Positions 35,235 to 44,326 of a stretch of 64,000 nucleotides of DNA are shown piece by piece. A model generated the notes under the pieces. The model worked only from the letters and a program-made list of their open reading frames with translations. It had not been told where the DNA came from and searched no databases. The position numbers and the translations under genes are program-made. The first letter of the stretch is position 1, and each line of letters opens with the position of its first letter. The DNA comes from Zunongwangia sp. ESRF-bin46 (lineage in GTDB: Bacteria > Bacteroidota > Bacteroidia > Flavobacteriales > Flavobacteriaceae): the NCBI GenBank assembly GCA_002631855.1, contig NTLF01000017.1:62001-126000 (forward strand). Direction: 5' to 3'.

Positions 35235-35624
35235 CTAATTTTGGTTCAATAAAATTTCTTTTGCCCAAAGCTTACATGCTTCAACTGTGTAAAATACATT
35301 AAAAGCACGTTTGTAAAATTGTTTCTCAAATAAAGCGGTATTGTAAGAAGACTTAGAATAACAAAGCACTGCCATTCCTAATAATTGGTTAGAAAAATCA
35401 TCTTCTTGCAAATAGCTTGTAGGATTTACCGTATAATCGTTTTTTCGATTTGATATGTATACAAATTGCTTTTCTTCAAAATATTTATCAAAAATTTCAT
35501 AAAGCTTTTTACGTTCTTTTTTATCGAAAAGAACGCCCTCTTTAATTGTTGAAATAACACAATTTTCATGTATTTCAAGAGTACAGAAATCTAATTCTAG
35601 TAAGACAGGATTTGGGGACAACAT
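35235..35624 (-). CDS. SpoIIAA/STAS-like small protein (paralogue B)
   Basis: 129 residues, visibly homologous to the protein at 34702: VISTIKEGV, NDYTVNPTSY, LLGMAVLCYSKSSYNTALFEKQFYKR are near-identical blocks. It starts 8 nt after the rsmD stop, so it is probably transcribed with rsmD and DUF3822. Tandem duplication with paralogue A is the simplest origin. Role unknown. Confidence 0.7.
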   Translation of the reverse strand: MLSPNPVLLELDFCTLEIHENCVISTIKEGVLFDKKERKKLYEIFDKYFEEKQFVYISNRKNDYTVNPTSYLQEDDFSNQLLGMAVLCYSKSSYNTALFEKQFYKRAFNVFYTVEACKLWAKEILLNQN

Positions 35625-35632
35625 AAGCTTTA

Positions 35633-36166
35633 TTACTGAAAAAAACTGAACACTGATCCTCCATATTTACGAAACTCTTTAAAATAAGGTAGATTTGAAA
35701 GATCGGTGTCCTTAGAATGTTCAATAATAACCAATCCGTCAGTATTTTTCAAATCGTTTTGAAAGATTTTTCCTATTATTTCTTCAAACTGCTCAACTTC
35801 AAAGCTATATGGGGGGTCGGCAAATATAATATCAAACTTAGATGAAATTGATGATAGATACTTTATGACGTCAGACTTTACTGTTTCAATAGGGAACTCT
35901 AGTTCTTCAGCGGTTTTCTTTATGTATTTTACACAACCGTGGTGGGCATCTACAGCAACTATTTTTTCGGTACCTCGTGAAGCAAATTCGTAGCATATAT
36001 TTCCGGTACCTGCAAAAAGATCTAAGACACTAATTTCATTAAAATAAAGTGAATTTCTTAATATGTTGAAAAGGGCCTCTTTAGCAAAATCGGTTGTGGG
36101 CCTTACGGGAAGTGTTCTCGGGGCGATTAACCGTCTTCCTTTATGTGTTCCAGAAATAATGCGCAT
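35633..36166 (-). CDS. rsmD: 16S rRNA (guanine966-N2)-methyltransferase
   Basis: SAM-dependent methylation of G966 of 16S rRNA. The 177 residues include MRIISGTHKGRRL at the N-terminus, SAM motif LDLFAGTGN (49-57) and the catalytic DPPY at 117-120. Its ATG shares one base with the DUF3822 stop at 36166, the usual Bacteroidota arrangement. Confidence 0.94.
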   Translation of the reverse strand: MRIISGTHKGRRLIAPRTLPVRPTTDFAKEALFNILRNSLYFNEISVLDLFAGTGNICYEFASRGTEKIVAVDAHHGCVKYIKKTAEELEFPIETVKSDVIKYLSSISSKFDIIFADPPYSFEVEQFEEIIGKIFQNDLKNTDGLVIIEHSKDTDLSNLPYFKEFRKYGGSVFSFFQ

Positions 36167-36993
36167 TATAAACTGTTTTTTAAAACGAAGTGTTGGTGTG
36201 GTTCTGTGTTTTCAGAAAATGATAGTTTAGAAAATTTTTCTGAAGTGAAAGAAACATGCCTCACGTATTTATAGACTATAGTATAAATTTCGCTTTCCTT
36301 TTTTATATCTCCAGATAATACAACTTCTGTGCTCTCTGGGTTTAATTTAAGTTGTTCCATGCAGAACAGAAGATAGTATATGAAATCTTCGGGAGTTCTA
36401 TATGAGAACGTATTGCATAATATTAGTTTTCCTTCTTTTACGATTAAGCAGTCAAAACTTTCTGTCTGCACATGTAAATAAACTTTCGCTTCATTTGAAA
36501 ACTTTTCGGCATTCATAATTGTTCTTATCAATATAGAGGTTGTATGGTAATATTGAAATGAACCATATTTTTCAAAAAAGTAATTGTTTATATTAATGTA
36601 AGGCACATATACAACAACGAGATCTTGATTTTTAAGCGTATCGTGCGATATAAAATCGTTTGCCAGAATTTTAGAGTTGAACTTTAAGTATTCGCTGGCT
36701 TTCTTTTCATCAAAAAGAGAAACTGGAACAAGTGTATAAAGGTTAGTTGCGTAGAGTAGTGTTACTTGATTAAAACTATGTTGCAACCCTTCATTGCTTT
36801 TTATTACAGAATCAATAACGGTTAGAATTTCTTCTGGGGTAGTGGTGTTATCAAACTTTTCCTCCGAAAAAAAAAGAACTTCCCGGTTATCACTAGATGT
36901 AACTAAAAAAGAAAGTCCGGTCAAAGATATTTGAACGGACAAGCTTTTATTTGTATTTATTGTATCGTTATTGATCGATCTTTCCAGTGTCAT
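36166..36993 (-). CDS. DUF3822 family protein
   Basis: A 275-residue protein of a Bacteroidota-specific family that is regularly found next to rsmD. It resembles the actin/ASKHA-like fold of type IV pilus or FtsA-like proteins in its pattern of strands (SVQISLTGLSFLVT near the start, VYLHVQTESFDCLIVKEGKLIL in the middle), but this is inference. Its start overlaps the preceding gene by 26 nt. Confidence 0.82.
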   Translation of the reverse strand: MTLERSINNDTINTNKSLSVQISLTGLSFLVTSSDNREVLFFSEEKFDNTTTPEEILTVIDSVIKSNEGLQHSFNQVTLLYATNLYTLVPVSLFDEKKASEYLKFNSKILANDFISHDTLKNQDLVVVYVPYININNYFFEKYGSFQYYHTTSILIRTIMNAEKFSNEAKVYLHVQTESFDCLIVKEGKLILCNTFSYRTPEDFIYYLLFCMEQLKLNPESTEVVLSGDIKKESEIYTIVYKYVRHVSFTSEKFSKLSFSENTEPHQHFVLKNSL

Positions 36994-37633
36994 AAGATTT
37001 ACCCCAATTACCGTTGGTGTCTATTTCGTCCATAGAGCCCACTCTCACTTCATCTCCTCTTACACCTTCAACAGTATTTGCTTGTTTTTCTTGGTATACC
37101 AATTCTTTATCCATACCGCTTAGCACAACTTCTTTTGGTACACTAGCTTTAAAAACAGAATACTTACTACCATTTTTCATAATACTTCCAGCTTCAAGCT
37201 TAAATTGCTCATCTACACCCTTAATTGGAACATTCATCATGTTTTTATAGCGGTCTGTATTACCGTAAAGAGAATCTTTCACAGGAGTAAAGCTAAGGGT
37301 ATCTATTAAAGACTCTGTAATAAAGTAACCTTCATCAATACCATATGCTTTGTTCTTTTCAACATCTGCATATACTGAGTCACGTCTTTGTGTTATTGCA
37401 AATTGGGCAGTGTCTATAAAACGGACTAAACTATCAAAACTTCCGGTAAAGCTGCCAGTAATTTCTTGATGAGCTAACTCTGCATCTCGAATATCTTTTA
37501 AGTTATTTATTACTTTTTGGTAGCGAACTTCTTTCTCTTTGTTAAACTCAAATGGCCCACTAATAGAGCTATAAAGCTGGTATCCTAAAAAGATAATAAC
37601 AATCCAAAGAATTATCTGTATTACAAGTCTCAT
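36968..37633 (-). CDS. Membrane-anchored protein of unknown function
   Basis: 221 residues with one N-terminal membrane helix (about 3-22), then a soluble part with a coiled-coil-like stretch containing the conserved-looking LKDIRDAELAHQEITGSFTG. It heads the run with DUF3822 and rsmD, the normal context of this family in Bacteroidota. No catalytic motif seen; an envelope role is possible. Confidence 0.72.
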   Translation of the reverse strand: MRLVIQIILWIVIIFLGYQLYSSISGPFEFNKEKEVRYQKVINNLKDIRDAELAHQEITGSFTGSFDSLVRFIDTAQFAITQRRDSVYADVEKNKAYGIDEGYFITESLIDTLSFTPVKDSLYGNTDRYKNMMNVPIKGVDEQFKLEAGSIMKNGSKYSVFKASVPKEVVLSGMDKELVYQEKQANTVEGVRGDEVRVGSMDEIDTNGNWGKSYDTGKIDQ

Positions 37634-37747
37634 TGTATGATAGTTTTGTTAACGTTTAAAATTATGTATAGGTCTCTCGCAAATCTACAATTTTTTTTTG
37701 TTCGTAAAACTATAATCTAAAAAAATCATCACTAACGCCAAAACTCT

Positions 37748-37755
37748 TATGTTTG
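37748..37755 (+). promoter_or_regulatory. Predicted -7 promoter box of the RecD-like helicase gene
   Basis: TATGTTTG matches TAnnTTTG and overlaps the alternative TTG start at 37753, which therefore cannot be used; the ATG at 37765 would lie only a few bases into the mRNA. Confidence 0.5.
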
Positions 37756-37764
37756 TACCATATT

Positions 37765-39189
37765 ATGGATGCATCTAGATTTTATACACTTTTAAAGCAT
37801 GATTTCCCACATGAGACCACTGCAAACCAAGATATTGCACTGCAGTTATTGGCACGTTTTTCAGTAGAAAAAAACGACAACGAAATCTTTTTGTTGAAAG
37901 GCTACGCAGGTACTGGTAAAACTACCATAGTGGGTACATTGGTCAAAAACCTATGGAAATTAAAAAAATCCTCTGTTTTATTAGCACCTACAGGTCGTGC
38001 AGCTAAAGTGATCAGTAATTATTCAAATAAAGAAGCTTTTACAATTCACAAGAAAATATATTTTCCAAAGTCTGAAAAAGGCGGGGGAGTATCTTTTAGG
38101 TTGCAGCCTAACAAAAGCCGAAATGTTATTTTTATTGTGGATGAAGCCTCTATGATTCCTGACATTAATCAAGACTCAAAACTTTTTGAAAACGGCTCTT
38201 TGCTCGATGACCTTATGCAGTACGTTTACAGCGGTCATAATTGTAAACTATTATTAATAGGTGACACAGCCCAATTACCTCCTGTAAAACTTACGGTAAG
38301 CCCAGCTTTGCATAAGCATACACTAGAAAATCAATATAATAAGGATGTTGTAGAGCTAGAGCTGGACGAAGTGGTTCGTCAACAAAAAGATAGTGGTATA
38401 TTAATGAATGCTACTCGGCTTCGTGAACGATTAGACGATGGTTTTTTTGAAGACTTTAAATTTTCTGAAACTCAATATCCTGAAGTAATCCGTCCGCAAG
38501 ACGGACAAGAACTAATGGATGCCATTAATGATAGTTACAGTACGCTGGGTAATGAGGATACCGTCATTATAGTACGTTCTAATAAACGGGCTAATCTATA
38601 TAACCAAAATATTAGAAACCGAATTCTTTTTCAAGAATCTGAATTGGCTGCAGGTGATTATTTAATGGTGGTTAAAAATAATTATCATTGGGTAAAACCT
38701 CACAGCGAAGCCGGTTTTATTGCCAATGGCGATATTGTTGAAGTATTGGAAATTTTTGGTTTTAAAGATTTGTACGGCTTCCGTTTTGCTGAAGTATTGG
38801 TAAAAATGGTCGATTACCCTAAAATGAAGCCATTAGAAACTGTTTTGTTGTTAGATACGCTTACTTCAGAAACCCCATCACTTTCATATGATGATTCCAA
38901 TAAGTTGTACCAAGAGGTTATGAAGGATTACGCTTCAGAAAAATCAAAGTATAAAAAGTTCTTAGCAGTTAAAAACAACAAATATTTCAATGCGCTACAA
39001 GTTAAATTTTCTTATGCAATAACCTGCCATAAATCGCAAGGGGGACAGTGGAATACTGTATTTGTTGAGCAACCTTATTTACCTAATGGCATAGATAAAG
39101 ATTATCTAAGGTGGTTATATACAGCTATTACACGCGCAACAGAAAAATTGTACTTAATAGGCTTTAAGGATGATTTTTTTGTAGATTAG
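37765..39189 (+). CDS. RecD-like superfamily 1 DNA helicase
   Basis: A 474-residue ATP-dependent helicase with Walker A GYAGTGKT at 46-53, motif II IVDEASM (about 129-135), LLIGDTAQLPPV (motif III), and the C-terminal UvrD_C_2-type block YAITCHKSQGGQW plus LYTAITRATEKLYLI. It lacks RecBCD-type partners nearby, so it is closer to the stand-alone RecD2/Pif1-like helicases used in repair or replication restart. Confidence 0.87.
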   Translation: MDASRFYTLLKHDFPHETTANQDIALQLLARFSVEKNDNEIFLLKGYAGTGKTTIVGTLVKNLWKLKKSSVLLAPTGRAAKVISNYSNKEAFTIHKKIYFPKSEKGGGVSFRLQPNKSRNVIFIVDEASMIPDINQDSKLFENGSLLDDLMQYVYSGHNCKLLLIGDTAQLPPVKLTVSPALHKHTLENQYNKDVVELELDEVVRQQKDSGILMNATRLRERLDDGFFEDFKFSETQYPEVIRPQDGQELMDAINDSYSTLGNEDTVIIVRSNKRANLYNQNIRNRILFQESELAAGDYLMVVKNNYHWVKPHSEAGFIANGDIVEVLEIFGFKDLYGFRFAEVLVKMVDYPKMKPLETVLLLDTLTSETPSLSYDDSNKLYQEVMKDYASEKSKYKKFLAVKNNKYFNALQVKFSYAITCHKSQGGQWNTVFVEQPYLPNGIDKDYLRWLYTAITRATEKLYLIGFKDDFFVD

Positions 39190-39222
39190 TAGTGTTATTG
39201 CTATCACAATTGAATAAATTTT

Positions 39223-39801
39223 TTGGAAACATTCGAAATTATATTAAGTATTTTTTTGGGCATAGGCCTTGCTACTGCCACAGGCTTCCGAGTATTTTTA
39301 CCCTTGCTTGTTTTGAGCTTAGCTGGATTTTACGAGGTAATCCCTTTAAATGAAGGCTGGCAATGGATAGGTAGCTTAACTGCTATCATAACTTTGGGTG
39401 TTGCTACTTTAATTGAAATCTTTGGATACTATATCCCGTGGTTTGATAATATACTCGACACAATTGCATTGCCATTGGCCACATTGGCTGGTACCGCTAT
39501 TATGGTTGCTACGATTACCGATCTCGACCCCGTTATAACTTGGGCCCTGGCAATTATAGCTGGTGGGGGCACCGCTGCAGCTATTAAAGGGAATGCCTCT
39601 GCAGCAAGACTTACTTCTAGCACAACCACAGCAGGGTTTGCAAACCCTGTATTGACCACAATAGAAACCGGGGTTTCTACATTTATGTCCATACTTTCCA
39701 TCTTTGTACCGGTTATCGCATTTCTTTTCGTGATTGTATTATTTTTTATAATTTTCAGGTTTTACAAAAAGCTTCGGAAAAAGCGCTTGTCCAAAACTTA
39801 A
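39223..39801 (+). CDS. DUF4126 membrane protein
   Basis: 192 residues with about five hydrophobic segments and a Gly/Ala-rich stretch (GGGTAAAIKGNASAARLTSSTTT) typical of DUF4126. The start is TTG at 39223, giving METFEIILSIFLGIGLATATGFR. Function unknown. It follows the helicase by 33 nt and may be co-transcribed. Confidence 0.82.
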   Translation: METFEIILSIFLGIGLATATGFRVFLPLLVLSLAGFYEVIPLNEGWQWIGSLTAIITLGVATLIEIFGYYIPWFDNILDTIALPLATLAGTAIMVATITDLDPVITWALAIIAGGGTAAAIKGNASAARLTSSTTTAGFANPVLTTIETGVSTFMSILSIFVPVIAFLFVIVLFFIIFRFYKKLRKKRLSKT

Positions 39802-39807
39802 TCTTCT

Positions 39808-39815
39808 TATTTTTG
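39808..39815 (+). promoter_or_regulatory. Predicted -7 promoter box upstream of the kdsB fusion
   Basis: TATTTTTG, exact TAnnTTTG match, 23 nt before the TTG start. Confidence 0.5.
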
Positions 39816-39837
39816 AATTCACTTTAAAACCATTGCC

Positions 39838-41667
39838 TTGAAAATAATAGCCATGATTCCTGCGCGATACGGCGCTTCTCGTTTCCCTGGAAAATTAATG
39901 CAAGACCTTGCAGGCAAACCTGTGATTGTACGCACCTATGAAGCTGCAAAAAACACCAAACTTTTTGATGAAGTATATGTGGTAACAGATAGTGATGTTA
40001 TTTTTAATGAAATTGAAAATAATGGAGGTAAAGCTATCATGAGTCAAAAAACTCATGAAAGCGGGAGTGACCGCATTGCCGAAGCGGTTGAAAATATGGA
40101 CGTGGATATTGTTGTAAACGTACAGGGGGATGAACCTTTTACAAGTAAAAAAGGACTACAGCAAGTATTAGAAGTGTTTAATGGGGACGATGCCGATAAA
40201 ATAGACTTGGCATCGTTAATGACCGAAATAGAAGACTGGAAAGAAATAAGCGACCCTAACTGCGTAAAAGTAATTGTTGATCAAGATAACTTTGCATTAT
40301 ACTTTTCACGTTCGCCTATCCCATACCCACGTGATAAAAATGCATCAGTAAACTATTATAAACACAAAGGCATCTATGCTTTTAGAAAACAAGCGTTAAT
40401 GGATTTTTATCGCTTACCTATGCGATCATTAGAGGCAGTAGAAAAAATTGAATGCATACGATATTTAGAATACGGAAAAAAAATTAAAATGGCTGTAACA
40501 AACACCCAAGGAGTTGAAATAGACACACCTGAAGACTTAGTAGAAGCAAATAAACTGCTTAAAAAAGAAGATAAAAGCAGTATTAATAATAAGTTCAGAA
40601 ACTTTCCAATGGTACCAAAAGTGGTATTTGGTAGTGGCTGTTTTAATCAGTTGCCCGAAATATTGGCACCACAGCGTCAAGAAAACGCTCCTTTTATTTT
40701 TTTGGTAGATGATGTATTCGAAAATGACAATACACTTATTGATAGAATAAAACTTAGGTTTAATGATAAGCTCATTTTTATTTCAGCAGAAGAAGAACCC
40801 AAGACTTCTCAAGTTGATCAAATTGTAAAAGAAATCACTTCAGAATTTACCAAAACACCTTCAGGAATTATTGGAATAGGAGGGGGAACGCTTATGGATA
40901 TAGCAAAAGCAGTATCCATTATGCTTTCCAATGAAGGCAGTGCAGCCGATTATCAAGGTTGGGATTTAGTAAAAAACAAGGCTGTTTACCACGTAGGGAT
41001 TCCTACCATTTCAGGTACAGGGGCTGAAGTTTCTCGAACTACCGTCCTTTCAGGACCTATAAGAAAACTAGGTATTAATAGCGATTATACACCTTTTGAT
41101 CAAGTTGTTTTAGATCCAGAATTAACTAAAGGAGTTCCTAAAAACCAATGGTTCTATACAGGGATGGATTGTTTTATCCATTGTGTAGAGTCGTTAAATG
41201 GGACTTTTTTAAACGCTTTTAGTCAAAGTTATGGTGAAAAAGCTTATGATCTTTGTAAAGAGATATTTGTAGAACAAAATACTTCGGAAGAAGAAGCACG
41301 CGCTAAATTAATGATGGCTTCTTGGCATGGCGGTATGAGCATTGCCTATTCTCAAGTTGGGGTTGCTCATGCGATGAGTTATGGACTTTCATATGTACTA
41401 GGGACTAAACACGGTATTGGTAACTGTATTGTTTTTAATCAATTGGAAGAATTTTACTCTGAAGATGTTGTACTGTTTAAAGAAATGGTAAAAAACCATA
41501 ATATTGAAATTCCAAAAGGAGTCTGTGCGAACCTTACAGAAAATCAATTAAACAAAATGATTGATATTGCCTTAAGCCTTGTTCCTTTATGGGAAAATGC
41601 ATTAGGAGGAAACTGGCAAACCATCATGACCCGTGAAAAGCTAAAAGAATTGTATTTAAAAATGTAA
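39838..41667 (+). CDS. KdsB-type cytidylyltransferase fused to iron-containing alcohol dehydrogenase
   Basis: A 609-residue fusion. Residues 1 to about 245 are a CMP-Kdo synthetase ([14 protein letters not shown] at 7-20, VNVQGDEPF at 93-101, IETPED-like [11 protein letters not shown] at 229-238). Residues about 258-609 are a group III alcohol dehydrogenase with [12 protein letters not shown] (346-356), [11 protein letters not shown] (393-403) and metal ligands D444, H448, H511 and H525. In Shewanella separate enzymes KdnB (dehydrogenase), KdnA (aminotransferase) and a KdsB homologue make and activate 8-amino-8-deoxy-Kdo; the fusion suggests the same route. No KdnA is in the window. Start is TTG. 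Confidence 0.85.
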   Translation: MKIIAMIPARYGASRFPGKLMQDLAGKPVIVRTYEAAKNTKLFDEVYVVTDSDVIFNEIENNGGKAIMSQKTHESGSDRIAEAVENMDVDIVVNVQGDEPFTSKKGLQQVLEVFNGDDADKIDLASLMTEIEDWKEISDPNCVKVIVDQDNFALYFSRSPIPYPRDKNASVNYYKHKGIYAFRKQALMDFYRLPMRSLEAVEKIECIRYLEYGKKIKMAVTNTQGVEIDTPEDLVEANKLLKKEDKSSINNKFRNFPMVPKVVFGSGCFNQLPEILAPQRQENAPFIFLVDDVFENDNTLIDRIKLRFNDKLIFISAEEEPKTSQVDQIVKEITSEFTKTPSGIIGIGGGTLMDIAKAVSIMLSNEGSAADYQGWDLVKNKAVYHVGIPTISGTGAEVSRTTVLSGPIRKLGINSDYTPFDQVVLDPELTKGVPKNQWFYTGMDCFIHCVESLNGTFLNAFSQSYGEKAYDLCKEIFVEQNTSEEEARAKLMMASWHGGMSIAYSQVGVAHAMSYGLSYVLGTKHGIGNCIVFNQLEEFYSEDVVLFKEMVKNHNIEIPKGVCANLTENQLNKMIDIALSLVPLWENALGGNWQTIMTREKLKELYLKM

Positions 41668-41686
41668 GTTTTTATAAACTGGACCT

Positions 41687-42223
41687 ATGGGTATTACTCG
41701 CTTTATTTTTTTTAAACTTATGGGTTGGCAAATTAAAGGAAGCTTTGATCCCAGTATAAAAAAATCAGTTGTCATTGTTGCGCCCCATACTAGTTGGCAC
41801 GACTTTTACATTGGTGTTTTTGCGAGACGAATTTTAAAAACTCAAATTAATTTTATTGCAAAAAAAGAACTATTTAAGCCGCCATTTGGTTGGTATTTTA
41901 AATGGATGGGTGGCGCACCTTTAGATCGAGCTCCTGGACAAAAAAAGGTACAAACGATTGCTAAAATATTTTCAGAAAAAGATGAATTTAGATTAGCATT
42001 ATCACCTGAAGGCACCCGGAAAAAAGTTGAGAACTGGAAAACAGGCTTCTACTATATAGCAAAAACTGCTAACGTACCTGTTATCCCTGTGGCTTTTGAT
42101 TATAAAACAAAATCTGTTTTAATTGGAGAGCCCCATTATTTAACTAACGACATAGCTGTTGATACTAAACAGTTGCAAAAGCATTATAAAAACATAGTAG
42201 GGAAGGTGCCCGAATATTCTTAA
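41687..42223 (+). CDS. PlsC-like 1-acylglycerol-3-phosphate acyltransferase
   Basis: A 178-residue short acyltransferase with the HX4D motif HTSWHD (about 33-38), FPEG-like LSPEGTRKK and a Pro/Ala-rich third motif (VPVIPVAFDY). No long N-terminal helix is present. It may use acyl-ACP/CoA and a lysophospholipid or another acceptor, e.g. an ornithine- or amino-lipid, so the substrate is open. It lies 19 nt after the kdsB fusion, hinting at a lipid or LPS role. Confidence 0.83.
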   Translation: MGITRFIFFKLMGWQIKGSFDPSIKKSVVIVAPHTSWHDFYIGVFARRILKTQINFIAKKELFKPPFGWYFKWMGGAPLDRAPGQKKVQTIAKIFSEKDEFRLALSPEGTRKKVENWKTGFYYIAKTANVPVIPVAFDYKTKSVLIGEPHYLTNDIAVDTKQLQKHYKNIVGKVPEYS

Positions 42224-42251
42224 CATTAAAATGTCATTTCACCCCTTATTA

Positions 42252-42282
42252 TTAACATTTATTTATTTAAATAAATTGTTAA
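42252..42282. other. AT-rich imperfect palindrome
   Basis: A perfect 16-bp palindrome ATTTATTTAAATAAAT (42261-42276) is flanked by TTAACA (42252-42257) and TGTTAA (42277-42282), offset by 3 nt. Located in the 193-nt gap before the lipoprotein gene; may be an operator or a weak terminator. Confidence 0.3.
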
Positions 42283-42416
42283 TCGCTTTTTTTCAGATGT
42301 TTATAAGTTTCTGAAAATCAACGATTGAAGTTAAATTTTAGTTAACTAATAAAATAAAACTTCATAGTTTTTATTATCAGTTGTATCTATATAGAACTAA
42401 TAATAAAATCAAACCT

Positions 42417-43448
42417 ATGAAAACGATTAAAATTTTAGCAATTATCCTCAGCACATCCCTATTTATTTATTCTTGTAGTGATGATGATGATTCAGTAAAT
42501 GACGACGATGGACCATCAGATTTTAGAGCAGAATTATATGCCTCTAACAATACCGATGGTAACCCAAGAATGTATGACCTAAGTGATCCTAGTAACGTTG
42601 AATCAAAAACCTTCCTAACACTTTCAACAGATTCTGAAGGGATTTATTACGATGGATCTGAAGATCAATTGACACAGGCTTCACGAAGTATGCTTAAACT
42701 TAATACCTATGGAGACATTACGGTTTCTGAAAATGGAGTAAACCTTGAGTTGGCGCTTGAAAGTAGTGCTGACCTGGAGAGTCCCCGCGATATTGCCGTA
42801 AATGGTGATTTTTATGTAGTTTCAGATAATGCAGATGTAGACGGTGACCCTAATACAGATGAAGGACGATTTTTTATATATACAAAGTCCGAATCTGGTT
42901 ATACCCTTAGAAATACGGTAGAAGTAGCTTTTGCAGTATGGGGTATTGAGTTTGTTGGTAATGACCTATATGCTGTAGTGGATAAAACATCAGATATAGC
43001 TCAATTTAGCAACTTTACTGGTATAACAACCAATACTGCGGTTTCACCAACAAAACGAATTACTATAGAAGGTATTGTTAGAACCCATGGTATAGGGTAT
43101 GACGACGGAACCATGATTTTAACTGATATTGGTGATGCTGGTGTAGATTCTGACGGTGGTTTTCATGTAATTTCTAATTTCCAAAGTAAATTTAATGGAG
43201 TTGCAGACGGTGAAACCCTTGCCGTTGCAAATAATCAGGTTAGAGTGTCTGGTTCTGCTACTTTATTAGGAAATCCTATTTCAGCAGATTATGATGAAGA
43301 TTCTGATACTGTATTTATTGCTGAAAGAGCAAATGGAGGCGGCCGTGTGTTAGCTTTCGTTGATGCTTCTGCAGGTGGTAATTTAACACCAGATATTAAT
43401 AATGAACTATCAGGAGCTTCTTCAGTATATTATTATTCTGAAGATTAA
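42417..43448 (+). CDS. Surface lipoprotein, beta-propeller-like
   Basis: 343 residues. A lipoprotein signal peptide ends in the lipobox IYSC with Cys 20, directly followed by SDDDD, the acidic signal that exports lipoproteins to the cell surface in Bacteroidota. The rest is rich in D, N, G, S, T with repeated segments (ESPRDIAVNGDFYVVSDNA, AVWGIEFVGNDLYAVV, HGIGYDDGTMILTDIGDA, TVFIAERANGG), the strand pattern of a beta-propeller with NHL/YVTN-like blades. ATG 42417 is chosen because it starts the signal peptide. Binding partner unknown. Confidence 0.8.
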   Translation: MKTIKILAIILSTSLFIYSCSDDDDSVNDDDGPSDFRAELYASNNTDGNPRMYDLSDPSNVESKTFLTLSTDSEGIYYDGSEDQLTQASRSMLKLNTYGDITVSENGVNLELALESSADLESPRDIAVNGDFYVVSDNADVDGDPNTDEGRFFIYTKSESGYTLRNTVEVAFAVWGIEFVGNDLYAVVDKTSDIAQFSNFTGITTNTAVSPTKRITIEGIVRTHGIGYDDGTMILTDIGDAGVDSDGGFHVISNFQSKFNGVADGETLAVANNQVRVSGSATLLGNPISADYDEDSDTVFIAERANGGGRVLAFVDASAGGNLTPDINNELSGASSVYYYSED

Positions 43449-43467
43449 GCTATAAATAATTAAAGTA

Positions 43468-43499
43468 AAAAAGCCGCTAAGTTATTAGCGGCTTTTTTT
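43468..43499. terminator. Bidirectional intrinsic terminator
   Basis: AAAAAGCCGCTAA (43468-43480) / TTAGCGGCTTTTT (43485-43497) with a GTTA loop and T-runs on both strands; serves the lipoprotein gene and the convergent yebC. Confidence 0.87.
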
Positions 43500-43521
43500 A
43501 TGATATGAAATAGGTTTTTAG

Positions 43522-44247
43522 TTAATCTTCTGAGGAAGTTTCTTCCATAGTGTGATAGACGTTTTGAACATCGTCATCTTCTTCAATTTTTTCCAGAAGT
43601 TTCTCAACATCTGTAACAGCTTCTTCAGAAAGAGCTTTTGTTACTTGCGGGATACGCTCAAAACCTGATGATAAAATTTCAATATTATTTTCTTCTAAAT
43701 AAGATTGGATAGCGCCAAAACTTTCAAAAGGAGCATAAATCATGACACCGTCTTCGTCTTCAAAAATTTCATCAACACCATGGTCGATCAATTCTAACTC
43801 TAGTTCTTCTAAGTCCATTTCTTCACCGTTAATTCTAAAATTACAAGTGTGATCGAACATAAATACTACAGAACCTGAAGTACCTAAACTACCATCGCAT
43901 TTATTAAAATAGGAACGGATGTTCGCTACGGTACGGGTATTGTTATCGGTTGCGGTTTCAATTAAAATGGCAATACCATGTGGAGCGTAACCTTCAAACA
44001 AAACTTCTTTATAATCACCTTGACTCTTATCGCTCGCTCGTTTAATAGCGCGTTCAATATTGTCTTTAGGCATATTAACTGCCTTGGCATTTTGTATTAC
44101 CGCACGTAATCTAGAGTTGGTATCAGGGTCGGGACCACCTTCTTTAACGGCCATAACAATATCTTTACCAATACGAGTAAAAGCTTTGGACATTGCTGCC
44201 CAACGTTTCATTTTTCTAGCTTTTCTAAACTCAAATGCTCTTCCCAT
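43522..44247 (-). CDS. yebC: YebC/PmpR-family protein
   Basis: 241 residues, normal length, with the family N-terminus MGRAFEFRKARKMKRW and the block NMPKDNIERAIKRA. Older annotation calls it a DNA-binding transcriptional regulator; recent work places YebC-type proteins at the ribosome as translation factors that relieve proline stalling, which would make it functionally close to efp in this window. The single-copy gene has its own promoter box. Confidence 0.94.
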   Translation of the reverse strand: MGRAFEFRKARKMKRWAAMSKAFTRIGKDIVMAVKEGGPDPDTNSRLRAVIQNAKAVNMPKDNIERAIKRASDKSQGDYKEVLFEGYAPHGIAILIETATDNNTRTVANIRSYFNKCDGSLGTSGSVVFMFDHTCNFRINGEEMDLEELELELIDHGVDEIFEDEDGVMIYAPFESFGAIQSYLEENNIEILSSGFERIPQVTKALSEEAVTDVEKLLEKIEEDDDVQNVYHTMEETSSED

Positions 44248-44266
44248 AGTTATCTAATTTGGATTA

Positions 44267-44274
44267 CAAAAATA
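44267..44274 (-). promoter_or_regulatory. Predicted -7 promoter box of yebC
   Basis: TATTTTTG on the minus strand, 20 nt upstream of the yebC ATG. Confidence 0.5.
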
Positions 44275-44326
44275 GAAATTTGACCGAATAGAAAAACTTT
44301 TTTTTCTGAACCGTCTAGTATCTATT

